Shown here: positions 51,239 through 51,739 of the stretch, piece after piece
Layout: each line of letters starts with the position of its first letter
How positions within the stretch are numbered: the first letter of the stretch is position 1
Source: Ignavibacteria bacterium
Lineage (GTDB): Bacteria > Bacteroidota > Ignavibacteria > Tepidaquicellales > Tepidaquicellaceae
DNA length: 51,739 nucleotides
Direction of reading: 5' to 3'
Assembly: GCA_019694675.1 (NCBI GenBank)
Contig: JAIBBK010000104.1
Coordinates: 1 to 51,739 of the forward strand
Translations under genes and position numbers: made by a program
The notes under the pieces: model-generated
The model's input: the letters and a program-made list of their open reading frames with translations, nothing else
The model's database searches: none
Told to the model about the DNA's origin: nothing

Positions 51239-51739
51239 TGCGTGTTTACAGAAACATCCGTGAAGTTGAATATGACAGGAATACGGCGGTTACAGTTGGA
51301 ACATTTGACGGAGTGCACCTCGGACACAGGGAGATAATTTCCAAACTCGAAAGAACGGCGGAAGCTAAAGGGCTCAGAAAGCTTGTTGTGACATTTGAGC
51401 CGCATCCTCAGATCGTACTGAGGTCAAAGTCGCCTGACATAAAGGTCCTCTCAACTCTTGATGAGAAGATATCGATCTTAGGTTCTTTGAACATAGATTC
51501 TCTGCTGGTGATCGAATTCACCAGAGAGTTTTCACAAACCGGTGCCGAGGATTTCTACAAGCATTATCTTATCGAAGGCACGGGTATATCTGACCTTGTG
51601 CTTGGTTACGATCACATGTTCGGAAGGAACCGTGAAGGCAACTTTGAAATGATGAAACTGCTTTCGGATAAGTTCGGATTTACAGTTGACCGCGTGGATG
51701 AGTTCAGGTCTGACGGAGAACATGTAAGCAGTACGAGGA
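51238..51739 (+). CDS. ribF: Bifunctional riboflavin kinase/FAD synthetase, N-terminal part
   Basis: Makes FMN and FAD from riboflavin. Only the first 167 codons are inside the window. They contain the FAD-synthetase (nucleotidyltransferase) domain: TVGTFDGVHLGHREIISKL with the HxGH-like nucleotide motif, VTFEPHPQIVLR and VLGYDHMFGRNREGN. The riboflavin kinase half would lie past the right edge. The ATG at 51238 overlaps the peroxiredoxin stop (TGATG), fixing the start. Sharing an operon with a peroxiredoxin may reflect flavin-dependent redox supply. Confidence 0.93.
   Translation, partial: MRVYRNIREVEYDRNTAVTVGTFDGVHLGHREIISKLERTAEAKGLRKLVVTFEPHPQIVLRSKSPDIKVLSTLDEKISILGSLNIDSLLVIEFTREFSQTGAEDFYKHYLIEGTGISDLVLGYDHMFGRNREGNFEMMKLLSDKFGFTVDRVDEFRSDGEHVSSTR

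Overview
The window looks like chromosome from a Gram-negative bacterium of the Bacteroidota/Chlorobiota/Ignavibacteriota (FCB) assemblage, with Ignavibacteria-like lineages the best guess. The reasons are four large proteins ending in type IX secretion (T9SS) type A sorting domains with the 'NYPNPFNP' signature, a 2-oxoacid:ferredoxin oxidoreductase pair, many Phe/Trp-ended outer-membrane barrels, frequent TTG starts, and promoter-like TTG-N20-TAnnTTTG spacings. No plasmid, phage, transposase or CRISPR signature was seen. The assignment is an inference; no marker gene phylogeny could be run.

Left part (1-11.1 kb, almost all minus strand after the first partial gene): the tail of a dihydroorotate-dehydrogenase-like gene; an outer-membrane barrel and a HAD hydrolase; an arylsulfatase; then a BASS-type transporter, a formylglycine-generating enzyme (FGE) and a second barrel, with the FGE stop and barrel start overlapping; two tandem paralogous small barrels; a DUF1622 membrane protein; and an aryl-sulfate sulfotransferase carrying a T9SS tail. 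Sulfatase, its activating enzyme and a sulfotransferase within 9 kb suggest sulfate-ester chemistry as a local theme.

Centre left (11.4-22.1 kb): korA-korB (2-oxoacid:ferredoxin oxidoreductase), a DUF4337-like membrane protein, a DUF3943 protein with a small barrel, an opposing barrel, a 680-bp gene-free gap, 3-methyladenine DNA glycosylase, a beta-CASP metallo-hydrolase and a rhomboid protease with an acidic tail.

Centre (22.1-29.3 kb): a gene-free array of about 158-bp tandem repeats (four and a fraction copies, alternating A/B types); a tight operon of dienelactone hydrolase, orphan ABC ATPase, large barrel and RsbW-like ATPase; malate dehydrogenase; and a tRNA-Ala(GGC)-rplU-rpmA operon read leftward.

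Right (29.3-51.7 kb): a GT-C-like membrane protein, recG, a polyprenyl glycosylphosphotransferase linked to a small membrane protein and a T9SS cargo with an Omp28-like part, two secreted DUF2202 ferritin-like paralogues, a CxCH-containing T9SS protein, a 1-Cys peroxiredoxin, dnaE, trxA, a lipoprotein, yjbQ coupled to a phytase-like propeller protein, a 955-residue T9SS protein, an AhpE-like peroxiredoxin and the start of ribF. Most of this is housekeeping and envelope biology. The items most worth a second look are the 158-bp repeat array, the sulfate-ester neighbourhood, and the sugar-transferase/T9SS cargo unit.
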